The notes: a model not told the origin generated them from the letters alone. A DNA stretch of 64,000 nt from Petunia secreta (GCA_029990175.1 JARKIP010000021.1:19411501-19475500); one strand, 5' to 3'. Shown: positions 1 to 10,933, counted from the first letter of the stretch. A program made the numbers and translations.

Positions 1-2
1 TC

Positions 3-1448
3 AAGGAATTGTGCAAAAGGTTTGCAAAGATTGAGTTTAAGCATGTTCCAAGACTTCAGAATGAATTTGCCGATGCTTTGGCAACTTTATCTTCTATGAT
101 CCAACATCCTGACAAGAATTATATTGATCCTATCGAAATTGAATTGCACGATAGGCCAGCTTATTGTTTTCAAGTTGAGGAAGAGCGAGATGGCCATCCT
201 TGGTATTTTGATATCAAGAATTATCTCAAGGTCGGGAGTTATCCCGAAAATGCAACAAGTGTCCAAAGGAAGAGCATTCGGAGGTTAGCAAATCAATTCT
301 TTCTAAGCGGTGAAATCCTATATAGGAGGACCCCAGACTTAGGACTCTTAAGATGTGTTGATGCAGCTGAAGCAAATAAATTGCTTACGGAAGCGCATGC
401 GGGAGTTTGTGGGCCGCATATGAATGGTTTTGTTTTGGCAAAGAAGATCTTGAGAGCCGGTTATTTTTGGTTAACTATGGAAACTGATTGTGTTCAGTTT
501 GTGCGAAAATGCCATCAATGTCAAATTCACGGAGATATGATCAAAAGACCTCCTTCTGAACTTCATGCAATGAGTTCTCCCTGGCCTTTTGTTGCTTGGG
601 GAATGGATGTTATTGGTCCTATTGAGCCGGCCGCTTCAAATGGACATCGTTTTATTTTGGTGGCTATTGATTACTTCACCAAGTGGGTGGAAGCAACTTC
701 TCACAAGTCTGTAACCAAGAAAGTGGTGTCAGATTTCGTGCGCAACAATATCATTTGTAGATTCGGAGTTCCTGAATCAATCATCACTGATAATGGTGCA
801 AACTTGAATAGTGATTTGATGAGAGCAACTTGTGAGAGTTTCAAGATTACTCACCGCAACTCTACTGCATACCGTCCTCAAATGAATGGAGCTGTTGAGG
901 CGGCAAATAAGAACATCAAGCGTATTCTTCGCAAGATGATTGATAATTATAGAGATTGGCATGAAAAGTTGCCATTTGCACTTCTTGGGTACCGCACCAC
1001 CACTAGAACTTCAACTGGGGCAACTCCCTATCTTTTGGTGTATGGCACAGAAGCAGTCTTACCTGCGGAGGTAGAAATTCCTTCCTTGAGAATCATTCAA
1101 GAAGCTGAATTAGAAAATGCTGAATGGGTGAAGATCAGATGTGAGCAATTGATGCTTATTGATGAGAAAAGAATGAATGCAATTTGCCATGGGCAACTTT
1201 ATCAAAATCGCATGATCAAGTCTTTTGGCAAGAAAGTGAGAGTGAGAGACTTCAAACCGGGGCAATTGGTGTTAAAGAAGATCTTTCCTAATCAGGAAGA
1301 AGCAAGGGGCAAATTTGCACCGAATTGGCAAGGTCCATATGTGGTTCATCGGGTTTTATCCGGAGGAGCACTGATTCTGGCAGAAATGGATGGTCAAGTT
1401 TGGCCAAAAGCAATCAACGCAGACGCCGTCAAAAGATACTATGTTTGA
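3..1448 (+). CDS. Retrotransposon polyprotein C-terminus: RNase H end plus integrase
   Basis: The frame is open from the window edge, so the start is missing. Residues from about position 27 resemble the end of the additional RNase H of Tat elements (FKHVPRLQNEFADALATLSS). Then comes the integrase: an HHCC zinc finger (HAGVCGPH...CHQCQIH, nt 390-530), a catalytic core with the first Asp in WGMDVIGP (near 605), the second in ITDNGANLNSD (near 790) and the Glu in NGAVEAANK (near 895), and a C-terminal region with LGYRTTTRTSTGATPYLLVYG and the GKFAPNWQGPYVV motif (near 1310). No internal stop is visible and the DDE triad is complete, so this end of pol may be recently active. It stops at TGA 1446-1448. 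Confidence 0.9.
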   Translation, partial: KELCKRFAKIEFKHVPRLQNEFADALATLSSMIQHPDKNYIDPIEIELHDRPAYCFQVEEERDGHPWYFDIKNYLKVGSYPENATSVQRKSIRRLANQFFLSGEILYRRTPDLGLLRCVDAAEANKLLTEAHAGVCGPHMNGFVLAKKILRAGYFWLTMETDCVQFVRKCHQCQIHGDMIKRPPSELHAMSSPWPFVAWGMDVIGPIEPAASNGHRFILVAIDYFTKWVEATSHKSVTKKVVSDFVRNNIICRFGVPESIITDNGANLNSDLMRATCESFKITHRNSTAYRPQMNGAVEAANKNIKRILRKMIDNYRDWHEKLPFALLGYRTTTRTSTGATPYLLVYGTEAVLPAEVEIPSLRIIQEAELENAEWVKIRCEQLMLIDEKRMNAICHGQLYQNRMIKSFGKKVRVRDFKPGQLVLKKIFPNQEEARGKFAPNWQGPYVVHRVLSGGALILAEMDGQVWPKAINADAVKRYYV

Positions 1449-1907
1449 GGCGATCGCAAGTTAGCATTGGTTTTGAATGTAATCTTTGATGTAATGCGAA
1501 CTACGCGTGACCTGAGTCCCAAGGTGGGATACGTAGTAACTCACATAGAGTTTGGTTGCATTGATATAAGAATTTCCCCTATTTCCTCTTTTATGTAAGT
1601 TTGAACTACTTCTGACCTGATTCCTGGAATGGCAACAGGATAAGTAGGCAATCCCCGTCGGATTCGGTCAAAATATTGTAACACTTTAGGCTTGTTTATC
1701 TTGTATGATGTAATGCCGAACTATGCATCTAGGCAGATGTGTGGATTTTCCAATTCGGATACGGCTTCGTACTTAGATTGCCATATCTTCCCAAAAATCT
1801 TATGTAAGCAGAACTACGCACGGTCTGATTCCCGTGGAGGGATACGTAGGCGCTCTTAATGGGCTCGACTCTATAATATTAAAATTTTCAGTCTCCTTAA
1901 GGCAAGC
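1449..1907 (+). other. 3' non-coding region of the Tat element with recurring GAACTACG motif
   Basis: No reading frame continues here. Several degenerate copies of one motif recur: GAACTACG or similar, then CCTGATTCC or similar, then GGGATACGTAG or similar, at about 1498-1535, 1603-1655, 1718-1770 and 1808-1855, with a fifth copy at 4107-4153 just upstream of the polypurine tract. The spacing is irregular, about 90-115 bp. Comparable motifs occur in 3' regions of other plant Ty3 elements. The function is unknown; a structured RNA element is one possibility. Confidence 0.6.
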
Positions 1908-2135
1908 AACTGGGGCAATTTTTGCAAAGATAATTTGAAGATATGGAAGATAGAAACTGGGGCAATTTTGCAAGATAATTTGAAGATATGGAAGATAGAA
2001 ACTGGGGCAATTTTGCAAGACAATTTGAAGATTTGAAAGATATCAACTGGGGCAAATTTTGCAAAATGAGTTGAAGATTTGGAAGTTCATAACTGGGGCA
2101 GATCTTTGCAAGAATTGGTTTGCTTATCAAAGGAT
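1908..2135 (+). repeat. Tandem repeat, five units of about 46 bp
   Basis: Units begin with AACTGGGGCA at 1908, 1955, 2000, 2045 and 2091 (spacing 47, 45, 45, 46) and continue with TTTTGCAAGATAATTTGAAG and a purine-rich tail. The array sits in the 3' UTR of the Tat element. The unit start AACTGGGGCA also appears once alone at about 3942. Confidence 0.85.
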
Positions 2136-2762
2136 GGAACAACAAAATTCTAAAAGTATTCAAGATTAGCACAAGTTGCAATACAAAGGATGTTCAGTTT
2201 GTTTCGAGATATGTCATGAGTTTGAGTTAAAGCAGGAATTTTACATGCATTATAAACTTTTCACTTGCATATCAATGATTGCTTGCTTACTATTTTATCA
2301 AATTATTTTATTTTGCCTCTATATTAAAATGAGTTATACCATTGAGTTCATAAACCAAGTTTCCGAGGATGGTGTTCAAAGCCCGAGTTTCACGAGGAAG
2401 AGGAAGCGATAGCAGCGAATTCAAGATGAATCAGCACAAATCAAACACCCCTCCCCAAAACTAACAAATTTTTCTTTGAGAGCAGGAACCGGAAAGCTTG
2501 CAATGGGAGGTTCATTCGCACTATGGATGAACAATTTATTGAACGCGCATTCAAAGAATTGAACATCAGATTCAATATGAACTGAAGAGATCATTCAAAA
2601 CTTTACCCCACTATCCATGCAAGCAACACCAATCAAGTTGATAATGCAAATGATTTGGCTGGCTTGACATCTAAGCATTACATTGGATTATTGCCGAAAA
2701 GGCGGCGCTTTTCTTTTCTTGAATCTTGACATTGCGATAGAATTTATCTCGCGATACTGATA
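2136..2762 (+). other. Tat element 3' UTR between the two arrays
   Basis: I see no coding capacity beyond short chance frames and no internal repeats. It is part of the non-coding 3' region of the retrotransposon. Confidence 0.5.
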
Positions 2763-3600
2763 GACAAGTCGGCTGAAGCACCGCTTTCGGAGTGTTTCGC
2801 GATGTCGGTTGTCTTGCAAAATATTGGCATTTTATATTTAAAATTTATCGATAATTTAAGACAAGTCGGCTGGAACGCCACTTTCGGAGTGTTTCGCGAT
2901 GTCGGTTGTCCTGCAATATTGGCATGTTATGTTTCAAATTTATTGATAATTTAAGACAAGTCGGCTGGAACACCGCTTTCGGAGTGTTTCGCGATGTCGG
3001 TTGTCTCGCAATATTGGCATTTTATATCTGATATTTATCAATAGTTTAAGACAAGTCGGCTGGAACACCACTTTCGGAGTGTTTCGCGATGTCGGTTGTC
3101 CTGCAATATTGGCATGTTATGTTTCAAATTTATTGATAATTTAAGACAAGTCGGCTGGAACACCGCTTTCGGAGTGTTTCGCGATGTCGGTTGTCTCGCA
3201 ATATTGGCATTTTATATCTGATATTTATTAATAGTTTAAGACAAGTCGGCTGGAACACCACTTTCGGAGTGTTTCGCGATGTCGGTTGTCCCGCAATATT
3301 GGCATTTATTAATAATCTAAGACAAGTCGGCTGGAACACCGCTTTCGGAGTGTTTCGCGATGTCGGTTGTCTTGCAATATTGGCATTTTATATTTAAAAT
3401 TTACTGATCGTTTAAGACAAGCCGGCTGAAGCACCACGTTCGGAGCGTTTTCGCAATGTCGGTTGTCTTGCAATATTAGCATTTTATGTTTAAAAGTAGA
3501 TTGATAATTTAAGACAAGTCGGCTGGAGCACCGCTTTCGGAGTGTTTCGCAATGTCGGTTGTCTTGCAATATCGACACATTGTATTTGAAATACATGATT
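2763..3600 (+). repeat. Tandem array, nine units of about 95 bp, in Tat 3' UTR
   Basis: Units start with GACAAGTCGGCTG or a close variant at 2763, 2860, 2955, 3050, 3145, 3240, 3321, 3415 and 3513 (spacing 97, 95, 95, 95, 95, 81, 94, 98). Each has a GC-richer head with a GACAA...TTGTC inverted pair and an AT-rich tail. Units at 2860 and 3050 match each other better than their neighbours, as do 2955 and 3145, so a 190-bp dimer was copied. Known: such 3' UTR arrays in Ogre/Tat elements can seed satellite DNA. Confidence 0.92.
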
Positions 3601-4303
3601 CGGCTTGAGACATTACGTCTCGTTAGTCAACTTATCTTATGAAAGCCTTGCATTTTTTACAATTCATTTTCGCATTACTTATTGTCTTACTTTACTGTTT
3701 CAGAATAATGATCAGCCTAAAGGTTCTCCGGGCGGAGCATCTCGTCAGCTGATCGAGAGAAGAACTTATTGAGCATCACGACCAGCATTTACAATTTATA
3801 TTATACTTTTATTTATTTCTTATTCCAAATATTATTATAGTTTATTGGCAGTTGCTCGCTTACCGTTTGTTAAGTCTTTACAGAATTTTGGCAATACCGC
3901 AGTAGCATTTGGAGCACAACGTGGAACTTTTTCTTAGCAGTGAACTGGGGCAATCGTTGATATGAGCTAGGCTCGTCAACGAGGATCTGAAGAATCGTAC
4001 TCGAACAAGCAAGTTTTACCTAATCTTTCATTTCAGATTAGGCGTCAGTTTGAATTCTTTCCTATTCGTGCGTCAATCGTGCGAGTTTTCATGTCTAAGT
4101 GTTGTCGAACTACATATGGCCTGATTCTCTTTCAGCCCGAGATATGTAGGCAACTCAGAAACCGGAGTTCGGCCATGTCCATAAGCCTCGTCCTTTGATC
4201 CTTGGAAATCAAAAGCCTTGGTTTTATCGGGACAAAATTGGTTTCTAGTCAACTTCTTTACCCTAAAAACTCTTTCATCCTTTTCCGGGTAAAGAGGGGC
4301 AGC
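3601..4303 (+). other. Tat element 3' UTR tail and polypurine tract
   Basis: Non-coding DNA ending in a purine-rich tract (AAAGAGGGGCAGC, 4291-4303) directly before the LTR start. The tract primes plus-strand DNA synthesis in LTR elements. One further GAACTACR-type motif lies at about 4107-4153. Confidence 0.7.
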
Positions 4304-7205
4304 TGTTGACACCCAATTTCGTCCCGAGATTTAATTAGCAGCTAAATTATTTAAATGAGAATCAAATATGAAAATAAAATTAAAATGAGGTTTAGATAAT
4401 TAAAATTATTTGAATTGAGTTAATTAATTAAATTTAATTAAAGTAAATTAATCATTTTCAAAAGAAGGTTAAAATTACAAAGCATATCCTAAATTCTACC
4501 CTACCCCGCGCAACCCTCCGTTTTCTTTAATTCATCATAAAAGAAGGCCAAAAGCGCAAAACACAGCCTCATATACGACCCACCTTTGCAAACCCCTTTT
4601 AAAAAAAACAAAACACGCGCATATCAGTTTCTTCACAGCAATCACCTTCGACCCGTTTCCCCGCGACCCGTTTTCTCTCACGATTCAACCCGCGATTGAT
4701 CTCCATCTCCTCCAAAATCGATCCGCTAGCAGCCAAAATCTCGTACCACTGGTCCCCATTCCTCTTCCCTCTCTCCAGTACACGAACTCAACCAATCTTA
4801 TTCGTTCATTTCAAATCAGGTTTCAATCCGAGCCGTAGATTGATCTTAACGGAATATCCTTGATGACAAGGATGAATTCGGTACAATCCCTAAGGGATTT
4901 GACCAAATTCACCCTTGTTCTACAAGGGATACACAAAATCGAGTAAGGATCGGGAGGGAAATTCAAAAGGCCTTAAACCCTAGCCTATTCAGGTATTTAA
5001 TCCCTCATTCTTTCATTTTTCAGGGTTCGGATTTTAACACATAAAAACGGCAGCATTTATATATACTTTCAGATTTTTCTTAGTTGAAAAAAGATACTGA
5101 TTGTGTTTTTAGTTTCTGTTTTCGGAGTCGAACGTCGCTTTCAGTTTGTGTCGTCATTTCTCCTTTCTAGTCGTCGACCTTGTTCGAGTCGACGACCTCG
5201 CTCGAGTCGCTTTTGTGTTGATTCACATTCTTCGGATCGACGCCCTTGTCCGCTGCTCGAAAAACGGTAATAACCCTTTTTCTTCTATTCTTAATATTGG
5301 TTTCTGATTTCTGAACAATGATTATGCTGGTAGTTTAATGTTGCTTTCATATTCGAACTTGTCCTGTCCATTTGAGTATATAGAAATGAATGTATGATTA
5401 ATCAATTTGATCATTTGTGTGAACCTGAAACTGTTTTGAAATTTTAAGTTATTAATAAGCTGTAACAAAGTTGTTTCGACTATAGATCCTAACTTTATGT
5501 GATCTTGAGGATTTTTAACTTAAAACTAAAATGTTGATAGTTTATAAAATGATAGCATAGGCTTAGAATCTTCTGGTAGAATTTGCTGTTGTGTAGGGTT
5601 TGAATCTTTGCATTCCAGAATATACAAGTTGAAATACTGTCTATAAGGATAAGGTCTTTGTCATAACTTTTTGAAATCGGTTTGTTAAGTGAAATTGCTA
5701 ACTCTTTGCTAAAGTATAAATGAACTGAAAGCCTTGTTTGCTGCATTGTTTTCAAGAAAATGGAATGCTGGATGAATAGTTATAAGAGGAATTTAAAGGT
5801 TGCTTTTTGTATTCTTTTAGAATTAAATGTTTTATTTTAAGCATGTCAATATCCCTATTGGTTATATGTTTGTTTAGCCTACTGGGTTCTGCCAGTCTAT
5901 GTCTCATGGGATCAGCTTGTTCTCCTTTTGTTTCTTTTCCTTTCCTGTTTCTGTTTTCCTTTTGGCCCTGTTTTCTTCCTTTGGTGTTTTGCTTCACTCA
6001 TTAAGTGATGGTTCAAGTTGCTTTGGATGTTTGGGGTTGGAAATAAAAGGGATGGGTTCCTGCTATTGTTGTTTGGAGGCTATGGGGTGTGAGTGGTTTT
6101 GCAGGATGATCAGAGGAGCCCAGGTGTCTGTGAGGGTGAGAAGAGTGCAGGGGTTAGTTTGGAGAAGCAGGAAGTGTGAGGGGCTGTAGTAGGAGTCTTG
6201 GTGTTTGGAGCAGTCTAGGAGTTTTCAGAGGTCTGCAAGCAGGTAGTAGCCCAGGAGTTCAATGAAGGTCTGTCTGGTATTGCTTAGGTCTGGTTCTGTT
6301 CTTGTTCAAGGAAGCAGGGAGCATAGGAGTAGGTTGTTGCCCTGTCTTCTCTTGTTCAGGTTGTGGTGGAAGCTATTCTAGGTAGTTGGTTTGTAGGATG
6401 GTTTCTGGGAGTTTGAAGGCGTTTGTAGAGGTTCAGGAGTAAAGCAGGTTTGAGTGTGCCTTGGAGCAGGTGCCTAGGTTGATTCCAGGTTGATGGTGAA
6501 GTGAGTATGAAGAGCCAGGGAGTGCAGCTGATGGTTGTTCAGCTGCTGCAGGGTTGTTTTGGTCTGAGGTTGTTCTGAGTGCCCTGGTTGTCGCCAGGAT
6601 TTGAAATGGTGTTCAGGAGTTTGCTTTGGGTCTGCATGTAGTAAGGGATGGTCTGAGGGAGTTGCTAGAAGCTGCAGCCTGGTCCTGTTTCTGGTTCAGG
6701 TTTTCTGTGAGCTCTAGGGTCTGGTCCTTGATTCTTGTGAGTTGTGTGGGGTCAGTTTCTTAGTTCATTTTATGTGAGGGAGGCTTAGAGAGAAAGCAGA
6801 GGGATCTGGTAGTTTTGAGGAGGTCCAGGTCACAAGTGTAGTGTGGGCTTGGTTTGAGAAGCTGTGTTCCAGCTCCTGTATTTTTTTTAGTTTCAAAGAG
6901 CTCGATTGAAATGTCAATGTCTGCTTCTGCATATCCTTGAACTCTGATAGTATGCTTGTTTGTCATTCGACCTCCCTACCTCTTTCCAATCTGTTTCTAA
7001 AGTTCCTTTATGAGTTCATTTCCGTGTGATAAGTGCTTAGTTTCCAGAATGTGGACTCTGTGAAGTCTCTTCAGGTGCTCAATGTATAGAGGAATAGATA
7101 TGCTAACATGTTGCAACTATCTCGTAGGGTGTTGATGTCTATTAATGAAAAGCTTGTTGTGAAGTGACATAGGACTCAAATTTCAGTTTTCACGCGTGCA
7201 TTTTT

Positions 7206-7249
<44 letters not shown>

Positions 7250-9120
7250 ATGGTTCTAAGTTTCTGGAGATTGTTCATTCCTTGGACCCCCCCCTACTTA
7301 TGCTCACAACTTGTTAAAGATAATAACTTTGTATGTATAAAAGGAAGTCATAAAGGAAATCTTTCTTAGAACCAACTGTAATCTTTGTCATAAGTGTGTA
7401 AAAGCAGGGGAATGAATATTTTGAGACAAGTGGAGTTTCTTTCGATGAATTAAGAGTTGTTCTGAGCTCTTAACTAAGTTCGGTTGCTTTCTTGCTTAAC
7501 AGAACAAAGTAGTTGTCACATGTTTGGAATATAAGCTAAAATTATTATTCTCTTTATTCATCAAATAGTTTCTCTTTCTTTCAAAGTAAGAGGGTTGCAG
7601 AGTTTTCAATCTTTATGTGTCTTCTTTCAAAAAATACAAAATCTTTGTTCAAATATGATTATGGGTTGTTTCCTTCGCTTTCATTTGTTGATAAGAAATT
7701 GCCTTCTATTCTAATCTGGTTGATTGATTACATCTTTTGCTATTTGGTCTTGTCTGCTGATTTTATTTTAGTAAAAAGATTCTAATTCTTTATCTTCTTT
7801 TCTTTTACATGATACACCTTGGGGACGAGTTTGAGTTAAAACTCACGAATTGGGACGGCTTGCATCCGGAAGTTACTTGAATCGCTCCGCATTTTCGGGA
7901 CTTGATATCCCCGAAAATGTAAAACAAAAGAAAATTGAATAAACGAAAAAGCCTTGTGAAATACAGGGCTCGACTTGCGTTTGCTATCCCGGGTTCTATT
8001 TTCTGAAACTCCTTCTCTCCCGTCCCCTTTTAGAAAGCATGTTTTAGGACTTTGTATGATTAGAAGCCTGGTAGGTTAGCCGCTTTAACTGAAATTGTTA
8101 TCTTATTGTTTGTCTAAGACTGTTTATAAATTGCATATCCCGTCTCTTTGGGAATCGCCAGCTGATTTAAGATAGTAGAAGCCTTTAGTTAATTAACGAG
8201 TGCAAAAGAAATAAAAAATTAAAATTGTACCTATTTATTCATTACTTATATTTAGTCAATTATTTATCCATTTATTAAATTTACTTATTTATTCATTAAT
8301 TAAATTAATTAAGTGGCATTTATTATCAATTTACCTGTTTAATTTTTTATCTACCTAATCAATTTCAATTATTTATTTACTTATTTATTCATTTATCTAC
8401 AAAGTTATTTAAGTGGTATTTATTTATTATTTCGTTTATTTATTTTATTTTATTTATTTAATTAATTAATTCTAATTAATCATTTATTTGCTTAATCAAA
8501 TTATATTTAACTAGTCAAATTATTATCGCTTATCCCTCATCTAATTGAAATCATATAAATATTTATTTATCTACTTAAGTCATTTATCTATTTATTTATT
8601 TATCTAATTAATTAATCAATCAATTATTATTCTTATTCAATCATTTGTTAAATTTATTTACTTAATTTTAATTAGCCCTTATTTATTTAGTCAATTAATC
8701 AACCCTTATCTCATTATTCATTTAATTAATCTTAAATTTTGTTCAAATATTGTCATAATCAATTTTATCTTCTCTGTATTATTTATTACCTATTTATTTT
8801 ATCTAAAATTTATCCCAAACTAAATTTCAAGTAAAATTCGTGAAAATCGCCGGATTAACCGCCTTTGGCGGATTTTCGAAAGTGCTCCCGTAATAAGGAC
8901 CTTCTTTCGAATTTAACAGAACCACTTACCTAAGAATCTCTGAATTTAATTTAATTTTCTTTAAAATAAAAGTTAAATTGCACTCCTTAGTTAACTTAGG
9001 TTCCTAATAACCCTTAAATTAGGTGGCGACTCCAAAGAAACCCTTTGGAATCCCACTTTGTTGAAATATTCCGAAACCTATCCTTTTCTAAAGAAAGGGT
9101 AATTTTTGGGGGGTTCAACA
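4304..9120 (+). repeat. 3' long terminal repeat of the Tat/Ogre element
   Basis: The 4817-bp LTR begins TGTTGACACCC directly after the polypurine tract and ends GGGTTCAACA. It contains no gene. Visible substructure: a CT-rich, C-rich segment (4500-4800); a G/T-rich, C-poor segment (6000-6760); a T tract of about 37 (7209-7245); a very AT-rich low-complexity stretch made of TTTA and ATTT variants (about 8200-8800); and an inverted repeat around 8842-8878 (GAAAATCGCC / GGCGGATTTTC with CCGCC/GGCGG inside). The matching 5' LTR is outside the window, so insertion age cannot be estimated. Confidence 0.88.
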
Positions 9121-10091
9121 AACACAACTCTTTCAGAAGTTTTCTTCCTAGCAGTTCTACTAACTCCACTTTGAACCTCTTGACCAAACTCTTCATCATC
9201 AGATTCATCTACTATTTCAAAGCTGGCACATTCATCACTTGCATAGTATGGTTCATCACCCCCAAGCTTACCATCTAAGGTCTGCTTTTGGGCTGCAGCA
9301 TACTCATCAAAACCAGGATCTATCCCTGCCTCACCTACAGGAATTTCATCAACTACAGGCTTCCTCTCTTTCCTTTTTCCTTCTTTGGTACTTCCTTCTT
9401 TCTTCCCTAAAGCCCCTATATTCTTCATGTGTATCACTACCATAATCTAAATCACCTTCTTCAAACAACTCATCATGTTCAGATTCTGAGCTGTTTTCAG
9501 TGCTCACAGACTCAGATGCAGCATCACTATCTGAGCTTTCATGGTCAGGTGAAGGAGGAGAAGGTGTATTGGAAGGAGCAGGAGTATTGGAAGGAGCAGG
9601 AGCATGAGTATTGGAAGGAGCAGGGGTATTGGAAGGAGAAGGAGCATGAGTATTGGAAGGAGCAGGAGCATCACTAGGGTTTGATGTTGCTTCTTGACTA
9701 CTTAATCCCTCTCCACCTACCCCCCATCAGTGTTCATTGGCACAGGCCCATATTCAATTAGTGGGACAGTGGGGACCACAGAAAGCTCATCCAAATTGTG
9801 AGCTACATATATGTCCAGAATATCCCCAGTTTCCAATTCATCACAAATTACACATATATCCCTATCAGACTTAATTTCAACCAAATTACCATGAAATGGT
9901 GATCTTACATAAAAACAACAGTTAGTTGTATACCCTATTTCTTTAATGTAGTCGCATAACTCAAAATAAGACATACGATCAATGTCTATATCATAATATT
10001 CCCTAATACACCCACCCATATATGAAGGAGGAGAACCAAATTCTATCTTTCCCCCATGAAACCACCTCAAAGTTATCAAAGTAAAAGCCAT
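9121..10091 (-). pseudogene. MULE transposase N-terminal region, frameshifted
   Basis: The likely start is ATG at 10091 (MAFTLITLRWFHGGKIEFG), followed by the typical plant MULE N-terminal domain with YYDIDIDRMSYFELCDYIKE and GYTTNCCFYV. The frame ends at 9717 near a run of G. Coding continues in another frame through a Pro/Ser/Thr-rich repeat (APSNTPAPSNTHAP type, 9575-9675) and an acidic Ser/Glu/Asp stretch, then shifts again near 9370 into GEAGIDPGFDEYAAAQKQ and an acidic DESDDEEFGQE segment before the retrotransposon cuts it at 9120. There are at least two frameshifts, so no intact protein. The MULE catalytic core and zinc finger are absent from the window. Confidence 0.8.
9575..9675. repeat. 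Minisatellite in MULE pseudogene (18-30 bp units)
   Basis: About six copies of AGGAGCAGGAGTATTGGA-like units, some with an added GCATGAG. On - they read as Ala-Pro-Ser-Asn-Thr repeats. Length variation here may account for one of the frameshifts. Confidence 0.75.
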
Positions 10092-10812
10092 AACATAAAC
10101 CTGAAACAACAACAAATAATTGGTTGAAAACTAATAAAAGCCCTAATTTTGTTGACATGCAGCATAACCTAATTGAAAAAACCTAACTTTACAAAAACCC
10201 TACATTTGTTTTACAACAGATTCAACCAAGTAATTATCATCACTAGCAAATTATATAAAAAAGAATACTATGCAACAACAAGTAACGTAAAGGCAACATT
10301 TGTAATAAACAAAAAACAAGTAATGTAAACATACCTAAGTACCTTCGTTGCTTTAGAAATCTCCCCACGAACACTGTAAATAATAATTGCGGACCAATCG
10401 CTACCAGATTATCATATGAATTTATGGAAAAAGTTGAATTAGGCGAAATAATTAGTGAATATCGCCTGTTTTTTGCTGAAGAGAATAGGAAAGTGAAAAG
10501 GGTAAAGTTAAAAGGGTAAATGGAACGGTTGGTGTACTGGTTGAACAATTATGGGTTTCGGGTGGGTCGTTTGAAATTCGGGTCTGAGAAAGGCGTGTAG
10601 ACACGCGTATTTGTTTTACTCATGGTGACTTGCCAGGTGAGTTGGCAAGGGTTACTTAGTAAGAGCGGGTAATTGTTCAGGGGTACTAGGATCCCTGCAA
10701 AGTTCAGGTGTGTAACAGCAAAAACGTGTAAACTTTGAGGGGGTACTCAACCATTTTGCCTAAATAATTTATTAATTTGTCTAAACTTTAGGGGTCTCAA
10801 TGCAGTGAGTCA

Positions 10813-10918
10813 AATGGATGCGAAAATCGCCCTCTTTGCTGAATACATCTCCTTAAACCCCATATATAGCCTAGTAACTTTTGTTACGTACAACACCAGC
10901 AACACAGCGTACAGCTAG
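10813..10918 (+). other. Partial duplicate of the FIS1 start with 34-codon frame
   Basis: An exact copy of the sequence around the FIS1 start codon (AAATGGATGCGAAAATCG) lies about 120 bp upstream. From ATG 10814 it gives a 34-codon frame that opens MDAKI, like FIS1, then diverges and stops at TAG 10916-10918. A TATA-like sequence (10863-10868) lies inside it. If that box is used, this frame lies upstream of the transcript start and is not translated. If a start further upstream is used, it would be an upstream ORF. Confidence 0.6.
10863..10868 (+). promoter_or_regulatory. TATA-like box of FIS1
   Basis: CATATATAGC lies 66 bp upstream of the FIS1 start codon, a plausible distance for a plant TATA box plus a short leader. 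This is motif recognition only. Confidence 0.45.
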
Positions 10919-10933
10919 AGAGAGAAAAAAAAA

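Larger units (their letters stand above)
1..9120 (+). mobile_element. Tat/Ogre-type Ty3 LTR retrotransposon, 3' part
   Basis: Seen: the RNase H end and integrase (3-1448), a long non-coding 3' region with two tandem arrays, a polypurine tract at 4291-4303 and a 3' LTR (4304-9120) starting TGTTGACACCC and ending TTCAACA, so the LTR has a TGTTGA/TCAACA terminal inverted repeat. Known: tandem repeats between pol and the 3' LTR, LTRs of several kb and an extra RNase H are typical of the Tat/Ogre lineage. The left part lies outside the window. The base after the LTR continues a MULE reading frame on the other strand, so the element is inserted in that older transposon; the expected 5-bp duplication would be AACAC (9121-9125), not verifiable here. 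Confidence 0.88.
9121..10760 (-). mobile_element. Mutator-like element (MULE), 5' part, cut by the Tat insertion
   Basis: Minus-strand coding fragments match the N-terminal region of plant MuDR-type transposases. Upstream of them is non-coding DNA, and a terminal-looking sequence (on -: GGCAAAATGGTTGAGTACCC) starts at 10760. This type of end is common among plant MULEs. The Tat LTR interrupts the coding part at 9120/9121, so the rest of the transposase and the other end lie to the left of the window. The direct repeat of 9-11 bp expected beside the end (TAAATAATTT in 10761-10770) cannot be confirmed with only one end visible. Confidence 0.72.

Noticed and set aside
3191..3596. Open frames on both strands across the Tat 3' UTR array
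   Set aside because: They are repeated readings of the same 95-bp unit; non-coding 3' UTR.
2763..3600. Regular ~95-bp repeats resembling a CRISPR-type array
   Set aside because: Whole units repeat, there are no unique spacers, and they lie between retrotransposon pol and the polypurine tract in a plant genome.
5752..6189. Several frames of 65-96 codons in the Tat LTR
   Set aside because: Low-complexity, overlapping on both strands, inside an LTR, with no recognisable domain.
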